Positions 43,466 to 52,448 of a DNA stretch of 64,000 nucleotides are shown in pieces. The DNA comes from Fluoribacter gormanii (GTDB lineage: Bacteria > Pseudomonadota > Gammaproteobacteria > Legionellales > Legionellaceae): positions 1 through 64,000 of the forward strand of contig NZ_FTNL01000013.1 in NCBI RefSeq assembly GCF_900156395.1. The letters are read 5' to 3'. A program made the position numbers and the translations under genes. Below the pieces are notes generated by a model, which did no database searches, had not been told where the DNA came from, and saw only the letters and a program-made list of their open reading frames with translations. How positions within the stretch are numbered: position 1 is the first letter of the stretch; every line of letters begins with the position of its first letter.

Positions 43466-45325
43466 ATGTACAAGAGACATTATTTTGTAGATGCATTGAT
43501 CAAAGCGATTAAAGAAAATAATTACGAAGATGTGATAGACCTGGTTAAGTTAATCAACGAACGATCTCCTGCTTCTTTATTTTCTTGTGATGAAGAGAAT
43601 AAAACGTTTTTACACCTTGCCTTAGCAACTGGCAATGATGAACTATCTAATTTTATATTTAATGAAATAAAAAATAATAAAGTGATTTATACAAAAGACC
43701 ATGAATTAAGAACGGTTTTTTGGTATGCAGCAAAAGATGCATTTTGCGAGATTTTTATAAAGTTACTAAATCAGGCAAAAGAAGACGACCAACAAACTTT
43801 GATTTTTGCATGTGACTTATATAAATCTACACTTTTACATAAAACAGCGTGGTTGGGTCAGCATAAAATTATAGATATATTATTTCATTACTTCAAATCA
43901 GATAAAGAATTTATTAATCAAGCAGATGATGATGGTAATACGGCATTACATAAAAGCTATCAAGCACTCCTGGATTGCAGGAACGAACAACCAATAGATG
44001 AGGAGTCAATCAAAAAACACATTAAGATCATAATAAAATTATTTCAAAATGGAGCAGACATACATCTGTTCAATAATGAAAATATGACACCATTTATGCT
44101 TCATAGACAACTTCCTATCGATGATCAAGAAAAAATTTTACTCCATCTTAAAAGCACAGAAAGGGTACAGTTTTTACGTGCTTATGCCCAGTTATTCGAG
44201 GAGCAAAGCGACAAATATGATCAAACGGAAAAAAGTCTTTATATACGATATAGCGGAGTGATTAGTCTGGTTGATTTAGTAAGAGCCAATTACTTATGTA
44301 ATCCAGAAATGACTCCAAGGATCTTCTATATGCAACGTGTGAGCGTACCAAAAGACCAAGTAATGTCATATGAAGCTAGAGGGTATACTTTGATCGAGTC
44401 AGATCAAAAATCACTTGAATCAGAAAAAGGTAAAGAAAAAATTGAGGATCGGGGGGATAAAAAAGATGAAAACTTTGTCTTAATGACAGGTCAAGAAGTC
44501 ATCCCTGATTCGATATTGGTGGATATGCCAAGACGGTTTAAAGATAATTTAAAATCAGGCCCACACGTTTGTCGGCCAAATATTTCGAAATCATCTTCCA
44601 CATCTTCAATCACTTATCCCTACCAACAATCAAATAATGACAGGATTGCTTTGAATTGCTTGATTAGGCAGATGGAAGATTATTTGGCTAACTTACAAAG
44701 ACGTGCTCCGCAAGCTGATCCATTGTTTAGGGCGGCAACAATAACCATGTCGGGTGGATCTATTTGTTGCCCACTAGCTATTATATTATATTTTATTTAT
44801 CGTGCCGTTGATGCTTATCAATATTTGGAATCCCATAGGGAAATGCTTGATTATGAAACAAAAGGATATTATAGGGAGCAATTGGACCTATATGCTGCGC
44901 TTGCATTTTTAGCGCCATGGCTTCTTCTTATCCCTGCAGTGGGGATATCTGCTTGTTCTGCTAATCTTTGGAATATTGAAAAGAAGATTTCGAACCTTGA
45001 ATATCAACGCTTTATTGAACGACTGGAACTGATTTCAAGTAAGCTAGCTGATATGCAAGGGCTTCACGCCCCAATTCATTATGACATTCATGTGCAACTA
45101 TCGCGAGATATTGGTTTGTTAAAGCAGGATCAGTATCTGGCAGATTGCATTGATATATTTGCGCGTTGTATTGATGCATTAAAGGTAATAAGACGAGACG
45201 TAACAAATAATGAAAAATTATCAGCGTATTCAATTTTTTCACGTAAGGAAATTATTATTACAGTAAATGAAGATACACCGTTACAACACCTTCCTCAATC
45301 GAGATTAACCTATGGAACGATGTAA
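43466..45325 (+). CDS. Ankyrin-repeat protein with C-terminal membrane segments, candidate Dot/Icm effector
   Basis: 619 residues from the ATG at 43466, with AAGGGAG upstream. The N-terminal ~230 residues contain about four or five ankyrin repeats (ENKTFLHLALATGNDELSNFI, ELRTVFWYAAKDAF, YKSTLLHKTAWLGQHKIIDILF, DGNTALHKSYQALLD). A charged low-complexity stretch at ~315-345 is followed by two hydrophobic segments near residues 430-450 (ICCPLAIILYFIYRAV) and 472-500 (LAFLAPWLLLIPAVGISACS). A helical C-terminus follows. Ankyrin proteins in Legionella are frequently translocated effectors; the target of this one is unknown. Confidence 0.85.
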   Translation: MYKRHYFVDALIKAIKENNYEDVIDLVKLINERSPASLFSCDEENKTFLHLALATGNDELSNFIFNEIKNNKVIYTKDHELRTVFWYAAKDAFCEIFIKLLNQAKEDDQQTLIFACDLYKSTLLHKTAWLGQHKIIDILFHYFKSDKEFINQADDDGNTALHKSYQALLDCRNEQPIDEESIKKHIKIIIKLFQNGADIHLFNNENMTPFMLHRQLPIDDQEKILLHLKSTERVQFLRAYAQLFEEQSDKYDQTEKSLYIRYSGVISLVDLVRANYLCNPEMTPRIFYMQRVSVPKDQVMSYEARGYTLIESDQKSLESEKGKEKIEDRGDKKDENFVLMTGQEVIPDSILVDMPRRFKDNLKSGPHVCRPNISKSSSTSSITYPYQQSNNDRIALNCLIRQMEDYLANLQRRAPQADPLFRAATITMSGGSICCPLAIILYFIYRAVDAYQYLESHREMLDYETKGYYREQLDLYAALAFLAPWLLLIPAVGISACSANLWNIEKKISNLEYQRFIERLELISSKLADMQGLHAPIHYDIHVQLSRDIGLLKQDQYLADCIDIFARCIDALKVIRRDVTNNEKLSAYSIFSRKEIIITVNEDTPLQHLPQSRLTYGTM

Positions 45326-45458
45326 CTATTTTTATGTAAAAACCATCGGAGCCTAATAATACTATAACTCAAATGATTAATGTTAGTTAGTGAAAAGGGG
45401 GTAAAAAATGATTCACTATTCAATGTATCATTGACTTAATTAAATGTTCATTATGAAT

Positions 45459-45486
45459 AACGTCTCAATGTTTACCTTGAGACGTT
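45459..45486 (+). terminator. Intrinsic terminator between ankyrin gene and pepN
   Basis: A perfect 10-bp stem AACGTCTCAA / TTGAGACGTT with an 8-base loop is followed by TTTA. Classic rho-independent form for the plus-strand ankyrin gene; it could also end pepN, which stops at 45502 on the opposite strand. Confidence 0.75.
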
Positions 45487-45501
45487 TTTATGGACATTTT
45501 T

Positions 45502-48177
45502 TTAAGTAAAAGAATATGTTTTTTCAATATCATTAACTAAGTTTGTTGAATCCGTCCTAGAAAGAGGTTCAAAGAACATTTGCTGGATAGGGAGGGGAGG
45601 ATCAAGCGTCCTTTTGTCCAACCCCTTTTTTGCCATGTTTCTCACATCCGCAGTTATGGCATTACTATTAATATATTCCAATTGGCTTACCATAAGTTTC
45701 TGTCGTTTTTCATCGTAATTATCCCAATAATTGAACTTTTCGGTCAAATTGGCAGCTAAAGTTGGATTGATTTGTTCCAGTTTTAGGATGGCATTAACAA
45801 TTAATCGATAGCCTTTTCCTGATATGGCATGGAAGCCATAAGGATTTTTGATAAAGGCTCCTAATAGAGCGCTGACCTTATTTGGATTAGACAAATCAAA
45901 AGCAGGATGTAGCATTAATTGTCCCACTAAGTCTACAACGTTTTCTGAGTGAGCTGCTGCTTGAATATTAAACCAATAGTTAACAGCGCTTGGGTCATGT
46001 TGCCAGTACTCATAAAAACATTCCAAAAGCTCATTTGATTGGCTGCTGTTATTATTCAACAACAAGCCGAGTGCATAGATGCAGTTTGTCATATTTTTGC
46101 TTAATGAACTATTAAATTGCTTAATTAATGATTGCTCAGTTTTTTCTGGCTGTATCGTAAGCAAATAAGAATGACAAACATATTTTAAGCGTCGAGCACC
46201 TGCACTCAGGATATCAAATGACTTAAAAGGTGAGTCCTGGGATACAGGTAGCGTATCAAGTCTTTTTTGCAATCGTAATATATCTCCCTTCAACTCTTTT
46301 GCAAGTTGATATTGAATCAGTTGACGTGCTTCAGCTATTTTTTCGAAATCCTGACTCTGCATGCTGGAAAATAAGACTTCTTCTTGTGGAATAGCTATTA
46401 GTTCGGCCAGTAACCAATAGTTTAAGGAACCATTATTCTCATTGAGTATATTTCGGTAGGTACTGAAAAAATCGGAAGTAAATGTAAGTGGCTTTCCAGA
46501 ACAATAGTCACCAACCATCCCGGTCAGGAGTTTATTAGCCGCTTCGCAACGATTATATAGATTAGTATCATGTTGCATTAGGCGGAGTAGTTGTTCTGAG
46601 CTGTATGCAAACTCAAGATTTACTGGAGCAGAAAAACTGCGCAATAAAGATGGAGTGGGATGGGTGTCAATGTTCTCAAAGTGAAACTCCATTTCAGGTT
46701 TATCAACCAGTATCATCGTGTCGCTTTGAATTTCCTTACCTGTATCATTGAGTAATCCAACAACAATTGGTATTGGCCTTCCGTTTCCATCTTTGGTTTT
46801 AAATTTTAGAGTATATCGTTTTGTGTCTAAATCATATTCATCGGTAACGGTTACTTCTGGAATGCCTGATGCAGTAAACCAAGATAAGAAAGGATGCATA
46901 TCTTTGCCGGTTGATTTACTTAATGCTTCTAATACATCTTCCAGAGTTACTGCGCCACCATCATTATCTTTTAGAAATTGGGTCATTCCTTTATAAAAAG
47001 CTTTTTCACCTAAGACAAGCATCATCATACGAAAAATATCGGCACTCTTTTCATATGCAGCGGGGGTATAAAGGCTTCTAACATTCGTGTAGGTATCTTG
47101 TCGTGGAGCACGCTCATCAAGGTTTTTTCCGTCTAGTATCCGAATTAAATCAGTACCAAACAAACGCTCACGAAACATGGCCGCCCTAAAAGTAGTCAAT
47201 CCCTCTTTAAAAGGTAAATTAAACCACTCGCGAATAGTCACTCGATCACCAGACCAATAATGATAGTATTCATGTGCAACAACTTCTAATACCCGTAAAA
47301 AATCTGCATCCGTACGCGCTTCAGGTGTAGCAAATAAATTTGCAGTATTAAATAAATTTAAACCTGTCGGTTCAGAGGCTCCAGATGCATATTTATCAAC
47401 GCCGGCTACCATATGTTGGGGTAGCTCACATTCTAAATCAAAGACTTCCTCTTCCCAGCGCATTGCTTCTTTTAATACTTCTTTGGCAAAATCACATTTT
47501 GCTGTTGCTTCAGGAGGGACATAAAATTCGATTGGTAGTTCACGTCCAGAGCGTGTTTTGAAATAAGTTACTGATTTCTGGAGTTTTCCTGCAACTAATG
47601 CAAAAAGATAACTGGGTTTAGGAACTTCATCTACCCATGTTACGGAGTGAAGTCCTTCATCTAGATCCTTCTGTTCTATGAGCGAACCATTGGAAAGCAG
47701 CACAGGATAGTCATTTTTCTTAGCAATAATTGTTGTTTTGTAAGTAGCTAAATTATCAGGCCGGTCATGACAATAAAGTACTCGGCGCAGTCCTTCAGTT
47801 TCTGCTTTTACCAGAATGGTTCCTTCTGTTTCATATAAACCAAATAGATCGGTATTTTCCCCCAAGCGAGTTGTTGTCTCAAGTGTAAAGGGACGATCAT
47901 GGGGAATATTTTTTATAATCAGAGAGTCTTCTGTTATTTCGTACTCTTCTTGAGATAGTTTTTTGCCATCGAGCAAGATGGATTCTAGAATCATATTTTT
48001 ACCATCTAGCTCCAAATCTGCAGAATATGATTTGGATTTTGGATTAGGCTCAATAGTTAACAGGGCTTTTGATTGCACAGGTTTTTGGGAGAGATCAAGC
48101 TTCAAATTTACGTGTTTTACCAGATAATCAAGAATCTTATAATCACTTAGCCTAAATATCCCAGAATGGTTCTTCAT
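45502..48177 (-). CDS. pepN: Aminopeptidase N with altered GAMEN motif
   Basis: M1-family zinc aminopeptidase of about 891 residues, slightly longer than E. coli PepN (870). The zinc site is intact: HEYYHYWSGDRV plus KEGLT 18 residues on, and the catalytic tyrosine region YEKSADIFRMM. The exopeptidase motif, normally GAMEN, reads GASEP in SGASEPTGLNLFN; the Glu is kept, the Met and Asn are not. The C-terminal helical domain is complete. The ATG at 48177 has AAGGGAG 6 bases upstream; an ATG at 48195 lacks one. Convergent with the ankyrin gene. Confidence 0.93.
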   Translation of the reverse strand: MKNHSGIFRLSDYKILDYLVKHVNLKLDLSQKPVQSKALLTIEPNPKSKSYSADLELDGKNMILESILLDGKKLSQEEYEITEDSLIIKNIPHDRPFTLETTTRLGENTDLFGLYETEGTILVKAETEGLRRVLYCHDRPDNLATYKTTIIAKKNDYPVLLSNGSLIEQKDLDEGLHSVTWVDEVPKPSYLFALVAGKLQKSVTYFKTRSGRELPIEFYVPPEATAKCDFAKEVLKEAMRWEEEVFDLECELPQHMVAGVDKYASGASEPTGLNLFNTANLFATPEARTDADFLRVLEVVAHEYYHYWSGDRVTIREWFNLPFKEGLTTFRAAMFRERLFGTDLIRILDGKNLDERAPRQDTYTNVRSLYTPAAYEKSADIFRMMMLVLGEKAFYKGMTQFLKDNDGGAVTLEDVLEALSKSTGKDMHPFLSWFTASGIPEVTVTDEYDLDTKRYTLKFKTKDGNGRPIPIVVGLLNDTGKEIQSDTMILVDKPEMEFHFENIDTHPTPSLLRSFSAPVNLEFAYSSEQLLRLMQHDTNLYNRCEAANKLLTGMVGDYCSGKPLTFTSDFFSTYRNILNENNGSLNYWLLAELIAIPQEEVLFSSMQSQDFEKIAEARQLIQYQLAKELKGDILRLQKRLDTLPVSQDSPFKSFDILSAGARRLKYVCHSYLLTIQPEKTEQSLIKQFNSSLSKNMTNCIYALGLLLNNNSSQSNELLECFYEYWQHDPSAVNYWFNIQAAAHSENVVDLVGQLMLHPAFDLSNPNKVSALLGAFIKNPYGFHAISGKGYRLIVNAILKLEQINPTLAANLTEKFNYWDNYDEKRQKLMVSQLEYINSNAITADVRNMAKKGLDKRTLDPPLPIQQMFFEPLSRTDSTNLVNDIEKTYSFT

Positions 48178-48253
48178 GAAAACTCCCTTATTCATGCCAG
48201 ATTAATAAGCAACAATATAAGATCAAAATGTATATTTCAACAGAAATGATGAC

Positions 48254-49057
48254 TTATATGGTAAGCATTGTCTCTTGATGTTCTTCCTGAAATTCATCTG
48301 TATTTTTTTTATCGCTTTGTATGAAGATTAGATCATGACTCGGTAATTTAGTTTGAGTAAATGGATTATGTTCTGCATCCCAATAGGGGAAAGCCGTCAT
48401 GTCATTGAAATAGCAAAGCATGTATTCTGAAATTTCGAGTGGAAATTTAATTTTTTCAATGACGTTACTGAGTTCTTTGGTAATTTCTGTATGTAGTGGT
48501 TCAGAAATTTTTTTGGATATTGGTTTATTGAAGCGTGAATAAGCTAATGTAATATGAAGAACTCGAGGTATTGTATGTTCGATGTTTAAAGATGCGGCTA
48601 TAGCCTTAATTTGTGCTTCTTGTTCTTTCGGTAAAGATAAAGAGAGGGAAATGGTTCTGCCTATACTGACTTCCATTTTTTCAATTGAAGGATAAAGAGG
48701 GTTTTTCTCTAGTGTTTGCTTGATCCTTTTATAGTGAGGCAAATTATTAATAATAAATTGATTCCATGATCCCCCTATTTGTTGTTCTGTTTCCAGACTC
48801 ATTGTAGTCATATGATAACTTTGAGCTGGAAGTGGTAAATAATGATTCACGATCAGTGGGTTGCTCACTAAAACCTTATGAATAGTTTCACAAAATTCCT
48901 TTTGTTTTGGGTAGCAGGCGGATACTACTGTAACTCCTGGAAAAGGTGCATATTCACCACGTTCATTAACTTTGCTTAATTGTCTAGAGTGCACATTTTC
49001 GCTTTTTAATGTAAACATTTTATAAGCCAAGAACTGAAATGAAATCAAGAATACCAT
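48254..49057 (-). CDS. 2H phosphoesterase-like protein, DUF1868 type
   Basis: 267 residues from the ATG at 49057 (alternative ATG at 49018). The start KVNERGEYAPFPGVTVVSACYP matches the opening of the DUF1868 2H family. Both HxT motifs are present: HMT in QSYHMTTMSLE and HIT in RVLHITLAYSRF. 2H enzymes hydrolyse cyclic phosphodiesters or ligate/cleave 2'-5' bonds; the substrate here is unknown. A related, degenerate copy lies at 53734. It is divergent from the GAF-cyclase gene with a gap of 116 bases. A contribution to host manipulation is possible but only inferred. Confidence 0.82.
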   Translation of the reverse strand: MVFLISFQFLAYKMFTLKSENVHSRQLSKVNERGEYAPFPGVTVVSACYPKQKEFCETIHKVLVSNPLIVNHYLPLPAQSYHMTTMSLETEQQIGGSWNQFIINNLPHYKRIKQTLEKNPLYPSIEKMEVSIGRTISLSLSLPKEQEAQIKAIAASLNIEHTIPRVLHITLAYSRFNKPISKKISEPLHTEITKELSNVIEKIKFPLEISEYMLCYFNDMTAFPYWDAEHNPFTQTKLPSHDLIFIQSDKKNTDEFQEEHQETMLTI

Positions 49058-49173
49058 GAGTTAATAGTGATGCAAAAGGAAGTGATATATTTAATCTATA
49101 ATGACTATATGTGAAGGATAACCAGGCAATTAAATTTTTGTTAATTTATGAATACCTGGCTCAGAGAGTTATT

Positions 49174-50400
49174 ATGAAATCAAAAAAAGCAGATGGTGCC
49201 CAAGAGTTAGAACATAAAAGGCTTGATGCGCTCCAATCATTAAAAATTATGGATACACTACCAGAGGAAAGTTATGAGCGTTTGGTACGTCTTGCTATTG
49301 ATTTATTTAATATCCCAATTTGTTACATTGCATTTCTAGATGAAGAAAGACAATGGTTTAAAGCGCGGCATGGTTTTAAAGAAAAACAAACGCCTCGATG
49401 CATTTCTTTTTGCAATGTAACAATAAAAAAAAATGAACCCCTAATTATTAACGACGCACTTCTTGATGAACGCTTTGCCAATAGTCCTTTGGTGCAACAC
49501 GAACCTTTTATTCGTTTTTATGCAGGTGTTCCTTTGACTGATCCTCAAGGATATAACGTAGGTACTTTTTGTTTGGCAGATACGTCCCCTAAAGAGCTTG
49601 ATTCAAAACAAAGAGAGCTTCTATTAAGTTTAGCTAATATAGCTAAAGATGAGTTAACACTACGTAAAACGAATTTATTGTTACAAAAAATAAAGAATCA
49701 ACTTGAAGTACGTAATAAATTAATTCGCAAGGTATTCAGTTTTTATATGTCCGATGAGGTAGCTAATACAATACTTAAATCACCGCATCAACAAAAATTA
49801 GGTGGTTATGAAAATAAAATAACAATCATGTTTAGTGATTTAAGAAATTTTACTCCATTATCTGAATCTATTCCTGCAGAAACGCTGGTTTCTCTTTTAA
49901 ACACCTACTTCAGTAAAATGGTTCCTGTTATAGAAAAACATCAAGGAATCGTTGATGCATTTATTGGTGATGCAATTATGGTTATTTTTGGTGCCCCATA
50001 TTCCTCCGGGGATGACTCACTTCGTGCAATAGCTTGCGCTTTAGAAATGCAAAAAATGTTAAAAAAATTGAATCGTGCCAATAGTAAGATTAATTTACCG
50101 CAGTTAGAGATGGGAATAGGAATAAATACCGGAGTTGCCGTAGTCGGGAATATAGGTTCCAAGAAGCGAATGCAATATAGTGCGATTGGATCAGCAGTCA
50201 ACTTGTCATCCCGAATTCAAGATCTAAGCCTTGGTGGACAGATATTGGTATCTGAATCCACGTATAAAGAAGTTGCACAAGACATTGAAATTAATGGGCA
50301 TCTTCGTGTAAAAGTTAAGGGAATTCAATCGCCAATTACCATATATGATGTATCAGATTTAAAATTGAAGAATCAAAAAGTTAAAGAACAAAAAAAATAA
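49174..50400 (+). CDS. GAF-domain class III adenylate/guanylate cyclase
   Basis: 408 residues. An N-terminal GAF domain (~25-165: RLVRLAIDLFNIPICYIAFLDEERQWFKARHGF ... GVPLTDPQGYNVGTFCLAD) and a coiled-coil linker are followed by a class III cyclase domain (~225-395). Metal-binding aspartates sit in FSDLRNFTPL and FIGDAIMVIFGAP, and the transition-state Asn/Arg in AIGSAVNLSSRIQ. No membrane segment, so a cytosolic sensor cyclase. Nucleotide specificity (cAMP or cGMP) is not certain. The ATG at 49174 has AGAGAG upstream; a GTG at 49111 is weaker. Legionella have several such cyclases. Confidence 0.93.
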   Translation: MKSKKADGAQELEHKRLDALQSLKIMDTLPEESYERLVRLAIDLFNIPICYIAFLDEERQWFKARHGFKEKQTPRCISFCNVTIKKNEPLIINDALLDERFANSPLVQHEPFIRFYAGVPLTDPQGYNVGTFCLADTSPKELDSKQRELLLSLANIAKDELTLRKTNLLLQKIKNQLEVRNKLIRKVFSFYMSDEVANTILKSPHQQKLGGYENKITIMFSDLRNFTPLSESIPAETLVSLLNTYFSKMVPVIEKHQGIVDAFIGDAIMVIFGAPYSSGDDSLRAIACALEMQKMLKKLNRANSKINLPQLEMGIGINTGVAVVGNIGSKKRMQYSAIGSAVNLSSRIQDLSLGGQILVSESTYKEVAQDIEINGHLRVKVKGIQSPITIYDVSDLKLKNQKVKEQKK

Positions 50401-50412
50401 TCGAATTTTTAC

Positions 50413-50444
50413 AGTGGTTTTCAGATAAAATACTGAAAACCACT
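50413..50444. terminator. Hairpin between convergent genes
   Basis: A 12-bp perfect stem AGTGGTTTTCAG / CTGAAAACCACT with an 8-base loop lies between the cyclase (plus) and the papain-like gene (minus). T runs are short on both strands; it may serve both. Confidence 0.55.
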
Positions 50445-50462
50445 CATTGACATAGCCTAATA

Positions 50463-51251
50463 TTACATTTTAGGGGTTTTACTACTTAGTTCATCTGACA
50501 AACCATTTGGAGTAATTACCCATGGTTTTATCTTGGAATGCTCGATGGGTAATCCACCTTTATTCAAGACCACGCTAACAAGTGAAGTGCAATTATGTAC
50601 TTCACTATCATTCATTTGTTTCTCTGATATCCTGCGTTGCATTTCAATCTCAATGGGATCTTGCGAGATGAATGCGGAACTATCCTTAAAAAAACCAACT
50701 AAATTCACATTCGGAAATAGCTGATATCCCATTTTGCCAGAAGTTACTTTTTCATGAGATTTCTTTATGTGCTCACTCATTGCAGAGTTGTCCAGGTTTT
50801 CAAAATGATAAATGTGATCTGGTGCTAATGGTTTTGCTTCTTTACTAGATTTTGCTTTTATGGGGCCATCCATATCGGTAATGGACAAAGTATTTTCGGA
50901 AGCTCCTAATGTTTCCATGTCCTGAGATAAATTTGTTGCGATGTGTGCAGGTAATGGTAATACAGATGTTAATCCTGCGGATGGAATTCCATTCGGATGA
51001 ATACTGGCATATTCTCCAGGATCTTCTTCGTTCATTTTTGGCTTAGAACCACCTATTTGTACTGCAGCATGGCCAACTTTATCTGCTGTCAGGTTCCAAA
51101 TAAATACCCAAGTGTCTTTCGCGGGCTCAGTGGATTTTGTGTTGTTTAGTGAATAATTCGTTGAATCAGGGGTATTAGAGGTATTTTTAAGAGCTGAATC
51201 TGAAGCGGCATTAATTCCATTACTTTTTTTAGATTTTAGAAATGAAAACAT
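50463..51251 (-). CDS. Putative permuted papain-like (NlpC/P60-type) protein, candidate effector
   Basis: 262 residues from the ATG at 51251 (ribosome binding site AAAGGA). The N-terminal ~45 residues are Ser/Asn-rich. A possible catalytic histidine lies in DKVGHAAVQIGG, near the start of the domain, and a cysteine in HNCTSLVSVVLNKGG near the end. His before Cys, with a hydrophobic helix following the Cys, is the order of circularly permuted papain-fold enzymes. The gene at 51382 shows the same layout, so they appear divergent paralogues. There is no signal peptide. Biochemical activity and host delivery are inferred. Confidence 0.72.
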   Translation of the reverse strand: MFSFLKSKKSNGINAASDSALKNTSNTPDSTNYSLNNTKSTEPAKDTWVFIWNLTADKVGHAAVQIGGSKPKMNEEDPGEYASIHPNGIPSAGLTSVLPLPAHIATNLSQDMETLGASENTLSITDMDGPIKAKSSKEAKPLAPDHIYHFENLDNSAMSEHIKKSHEKVTSGKMGYQLFPNVNLVGFFKDSSAFISQDPIEIEMQRRISEKQMNDSEVHNCTSLVSVVLNKGGLPIEHSKIKPWVITPNGLSDELSSKTPKM

Positions 51252-51381
51252 AAGCAATCCTTTTATAAATAGAAAAAGTTACAGTGTTAGGATTATAATC
51301 AATTATCTAATTTTTTATCAAATAGTTTTAATTATTGTACGCCATGCCTAATCATATTAAGCAAAGCGTACATTCGTTCGG

Positions 51382-52089
51382 TTATTTTTTGAGTGAGCTG
51401 CCACCATGTTGCACACCAAATTGTTTCATAAAATCTTCTTTTTCCATTTTTACGAAGCCATGATTTTGCAATTCGCTGGTAAAGAAGGTTGGTATTTTAG
51501 GATTTTTAAAATCTTTATAACCTGCTTTGCGTAATACATGTGTTACGGAACTAGCGCAATTATCGACTCTTGGTCCTTTTTTAATTTCTGGATGGTTGTT
51601 ATCAAATACATGGATACCACACATGTCTTCAGGTGGATGAGAACCTGTCTTTTGCATATGTTCTTCTATAGTTAGCTGTGCGCCTTTACATCCTAAAGCC
51701 AATTTATTTATACCATTTGCAATTGGATTGTCTTTCGCAAACACAGAGTACATTCGGCGTCCGTCTTGAACCTCTTTACTAAATTTCTTATGTCCATTTT
51801 TTGCATCTTTAAATGTTTCTTTAGGTACTGAAGTAACTAGCACATGGTCGGCCTCATGTACATCTTGCATATGATCAGGAGCGAGCTGTCCTTTTACTGG
51901 TACGGATCCTAAAGTCATTCCATTTACAATACTACCGAATGGGCCTGGAAAAAAGCTTGTATGATAAACTTTAGTTTTGCCTTCTTTCTTTTTGATCAGC
52001 ATGGCTGATACATGCCCTGGTCCATTTTCCTGATTTGTATCTTTTACACAAACACCAATTTGGTATTCTGCTTCTGACTTCGATTGCAT
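51382..52089 (-). CDS. Putative permuted papain-like protein, second copy
   Basis: 235 residues with a strong GAGGTGA ribosome binding site. ENGPGHVSAMLIKK near residue 25 parallels VGHAAVQIGG in the neighbour, and VDNCASSVTHVLRKAGY near 180 parallels HNCTSLVSVVLNKGG. Other matching features are LAPDHMQDV versus LAPDHIYHF and the start of the downstream P-x-[FV]-x-T/I segment. The C-terminus (KEDFMKQFGVQHGGSSLKK) differs. Predicted cysteine hydrolase or acyltransferase; function unknown. 130 bases upstream of its relative, on the same strand. Confidence 0.72.
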   Translation of the reverse strand: MQSKSEAEYQIGVCVKDTNQENGPGHVSAMLIKKKEGKTKVYHTSFFPGPFGSIVNGMTLGSVPVKGQLAPDHMQDVHEADHVLVTSVPKETFKDAKNGHKKFSKEVQDGRRMYSVFAKDNPIANGINKLALGCKGAQLTIEEHMQKTGSHPPEDMCGIHVFDNNHPEIKKGPRVDNCASSVTHVLRKAGYKDFKNPKIPTFFTSELQNHGFVKMEKEDFMKQFGVQHGGSSLKK

Positions 52090-52242
52090 TTTATCACCTC
52101 ATATTACGAGGCATCCATACCCGATTAAACCTGATCTGTTTAATAATTATACAGGTCAATCATTAACAGATTATTAATAATATGAATACATATTGATTAA
52201 AATTTGTTTATTTGGGGTTTTGCTGAACTAATTCATTTTGTT
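52090..52242. other. Non-coding gap
   Basis: AT-rich DNA upstream of the papain-like gene; it probably contains that gene's promoter. Nothing further is recognised here. The remainder of the gap to 52448 is the gene remnant described next. Confidence 0.4.
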
Positions 52243-52448
52243 ATGCAAATTAAAGATAAAGTAACTTTTGATAGAATTATCGCTTGCGATAAATTAGAAA
52301 AGGAGTTAGTAAATGCTATGAAGATTTAAATGGCATCCAAGACTTTTTAAAGGATAAATTAAAATTTGCTACACACTTTGCAAACAAAAAAAATAACATG
52401 TTGTTACATGAAAAAGATGGTAAATATCAAATTGTGGAATCTCAAATA
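52243..52448 (+). pseudogene. Frameshifted gene remnant
   Basis: Two overlapping plus-strand frames give continuous-looking protein. Frame one from 52243 reads MQIKDKVTFDRIIACDKLEK... and stops at 52329. Frame two from about 52314 reads CYEDLNGIQDFLKDKLKFAT, then HFANKKNNMLLHEKDGKYQI and VESQILI before running into the tail of the next gene. A single indel near 52315 would join them. The second part has normal residue composition rather than chance composition. The parent family is not recognised. Confidence 0.5.
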
